DNA of 12,262 bases, from the NCBI GenBank assembly GCA_016293225.1, contig JAEDEQ010000052.1:1-12262 (forward strand), in the 5' to 3' direction. Below the pieces are notes generated by a model. It searched no databases and had not been told where the DNA came from. It was given only the letters and a program-made list of their open reading frames with translations. Made by a program: the position numbers and the translations under genes. The stretch comes from Clostridiaceae bacterium. GTDB lineage: Bacteria; Bacillota; Clostridia; Oscillospirales; Acutalibacteraceae. Positions 11,181 to 12,262 of the stretch are shown here, in pieces (the stretch's first letter is position 1; every line of letters begins with the position of its first letter).

Positions 11181-11223
11181 CCGCACGCTTGCCGTTCAAA
11201 AAGCAAACGTGCGGTTAGTTTTT
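11181..11223 (+). terminator. Strong, probably bidirectional terminator after maf
   Basis: CCGCACGCTTGC and GCAAACGTGCGG form a 12-bp stem with one mismatch, followed by TTAGTTTTTGTTGT. The flanks ACAACAAAA (11171-11179) and TTTTTGTTGT (11219-11228) can extend the pairing. The minus-strand reading leaves CTTTTGTTGT, so it may also end the DUF5131 transcript from the right. Confidence 0.85.
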
Positions 11224-11273
11224 GTTGTGTTGTATGTCGGGCGTTTGACCGGCCGGCGTTGCTTGTATAAGTC

Positions 11274-11333
11274 CTAAAACCATATAAAGGCTGTATAGCC
11301 CTCGTAATAGTAGCTGTGGTCGATGCCTTTCAT
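11274..11333 (-). CDS. Possible 19-residue ORF overlapping the DUF5131 stop
   Basis: On the minus strand an ATG overlaps the DUF5131 stop (ATGA) and runs 19 codons (MKGIDHSYYYEGYTAFIWF) to a TAG. GAGAGG lies 5 nt before the ATG. The peptide is rich in aromatic residues. I do not recognise it. It lies before the shared terminator, so it would be in the same transcript. It may be a real coupled micro-ORF, a remnant, or chance. Confidence 0.35.
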   Translation of the reverse strand: MKGIDHSYYYEGYTAFIWF

Positions 11334-12055
11334 ATAGACCTCTCGGCAGCCTTATAATTGATAGCGGCCGCCCTTGCTTGCCTGCACAAGTCTTTTGTTT
11401 GCAGCTTATACAGCCTGCCGTCCTTTATAAAATGCGTTCCGCATTGTCTGAATTCAAAATCAACGTTTTTTCTGACGCATTGTTCCCGGATATCCAGAAC
11501 CCAGGCGTAATCAAGCACCCTGGCGTTTGTGTCGGATCCACCGCCGACAACAACAAGCTCAATACCGTCAAGGTACTTTTCGAGATTCACTCTTTCAAGC
11601 AACGGCTGCGCGGTAATACACTTGTGCTTAATCGGCAAAGCCTTAAAAACGGACAGCTTCCTGTCTGCGTTTTGCTGGTTTTCAACGGTACAGCATACAA
11701 TTACATTTTCATAACCGTCTGCCCAATCATCGGGAATACAGTCCTTAAATCGTTCTATCCGCTTTGTTAAAAACAGGAAGGTGCAATCCGAACGCTCCCG
11801 TATCATGGACCAGCATTCCCCGCGCCACTCGTCCGCTTCTTCAATCAGGAAGTCTGTTGAAAAGCCCAGATATACCGTTCCGGGTTTCATTTTATAGCTG
11901 CCGTTTTTCGTTTTTTCCACCGGCTTGTAAAAGTCTTTGGTTCTTACTATGTTGTTTGTGTTAACCTTTCTCCTGGCATCGCCTTTATGAATATAGCAAT
12001 GCAAGCACCCGTCGCTGCACTTTCTGCACCCTCTCCACGGATTCCACATGGCCAC
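11330..12055 (-). CDS. Phage Gp37/Gp68 (DUF5131) three-Cys-motif protein
   Basis: I call 241 residues from a GTG at 12055, giving MAMWNPWRGCRKCSDGCLHC. The choice rests on GGAGG 9 nt upstream; an in-frame GTG at 12094 and the ATG at 12049 are alternatives. The motif NPWRGC-x2-C-x3-C-x2-CYIHKGD gives a CxxxCxxC spacing like radical SAM clusters, and the family (DUF5131, Gp37/Gp68, 'three-Cys-motif') is distantly radical-SAM-like. Further blocks are VYLGFSTDFLIEEAD, FLFLTKRIERF, VIVCCTVENQQNADR and ITAQPLLERV. The function is unknown; relatives occur in phages and in accessory islands, often beside a 'three-Cys-motif partner' (TcmP), which is not in this window. It stands alone between terminators. 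The family call is fairly sure. Confidence 0.85.
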   Translation of the reverse strand: MAMWNPWRGCRKCSDGCLHCYIHKGDARRKVNTNNIVRTKDFYKPVEKTKNGSYKMKPGTVYLGFSTDFLIEEADEWRGECWSMIRERSDCTFLFLTKRIERFKDCIPDDWADGYENVIVCCTVENQQNADRKLSVFKALPIKHKCITAQPLLERVNLEKYLDGIELVVVGGGSDTNARVLDYAWVLDIREQCVRKNVDFEFRQCGTHFIKDGRLYKLQTKDLCRQARAAAINYKAAERSI

Positions 12056-12183
12056 AACTGAGCCCCTCCCCTCTTGGTATGTTCCATTTTCCACACATTA
12101 ATTAGTCAAGAAAATCCGGCAGCGTATAAAACCGGCTACCGGCAAGGTTTTGGCGGATAACAGTAATTCCGATAGAAATCACA

Positions 12184-12218
12184 AAAGGGTGCAGTTTCTT
12201 TGCTCTGTTGCACCCTTT
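12184..12218 (-). terminator. Terminator hairpin upstream of the DUF5131 gene
   Basis: On the minus strand AAAGGGTGCA pairs perfectly with TGCACCCTTT around a 15-base loop, then TGTGATTTC follows (CCCTTTTGTGATTT). It points leftwards and would end a minus-strand gene lying beyond the right edge, so the DUF5131 gene should have its own start of transcription between here and 12055. I could not find a convincing promoter there. Confidence 0.55.
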
Positions 12219-12262
12219 GGCGAAGTTGAGCAAGAATTCGAAACACCGCCAAACCGGAATTT

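Noticed and set aside
12131..12154. AAAACC/GGTTTT with CCGG-CTA-CCGG as a terminator or attachment site
   Set aside because: The inner stem is 4 bp with a 3-base loop, and no repeat of it is seen elsewhere in the window, so neither call can be supported.

Overview
The window looks like a chromosomal segment from a Gram-positive anaerobe of the class Clostridia (Bacillota). This is inferred from several features: strong AGGAGG-type ribosome binding sites, near-consensus sigma-A promoters, an L10-type attenuator leader, the gene order rpmG-secE-nusG-rplK-rplA-rplJ-rplL, a type III pantothenate kinase, a zinc-ribbon MscL, and mixed-GC codon use. A gut Oscillospiraceae-like lineage would fit, but nothing here fixes the genus.

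Left part (1-4030, all minus strand): the transcription/translation/secretion cluster. A promoter at 4001-4029 drives rpmG (L33), secE, nusG, rplK (L11) and rplA (L1). A second, exact-consensus promoter (1206-1234) drives rplJ (L10) and rplL (L7/L12) through an L10 leader with a terminator/antiterminator switch. The unit ends at a strong hairpin terminator at 1-31. Both rplK and rplA are preceded by short RNA elements that resemble the 23S rRNA L1-stalk site, so L1 probably represses at two points. SecE carries an unusual long acidic His/Asp/Ser/Thr tail, and NusG has a charged insertion in its NGN domain.

Middle part (4031-6655, minus strand): a secreted alpha/beta hydrolase of LCAT-like type, whose nucleophile elbow has Cys where Ser is expected, and coaX (type III pantothenate kinase). 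Each has its own promoter with an inverted repeat close by.

Right part, plus strand: a PflX-like radical SAM protein (divergent from coaX), then mscL-proC (ATGA overlap), and later a NUDIX ADP-ribose pyrophosphatase plus maf (ATGA overlap), ending at a strong terminator near 11181-11223. An M14-family metallopeptidase on the minus strand sits between these pairs and abuts proC tail to tail with no gap. NUDIX and Maf both act in nucleotide housekeeping.

Right edge (11274-12262, minus strand): a Gp37/Gp68-type (DUF5131) cysteine-motif protein, isolated between terminator hairpins, with a possible 19-codon ORF overlapping its stop. This is the only piece with a phage or accessory flavour. I see no CRISPR, tRNA, rRNA, transposase or integrase. 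No gene-free stretch exceeds 300 bases: the longest (1005-1280) holds the L10 leader and promoter, 3876-4128 holds the rpmG leader and promoter plus a terminator hairpin, and 12056-12262 holds a terminator hairpin and otherwise nothing I can name.
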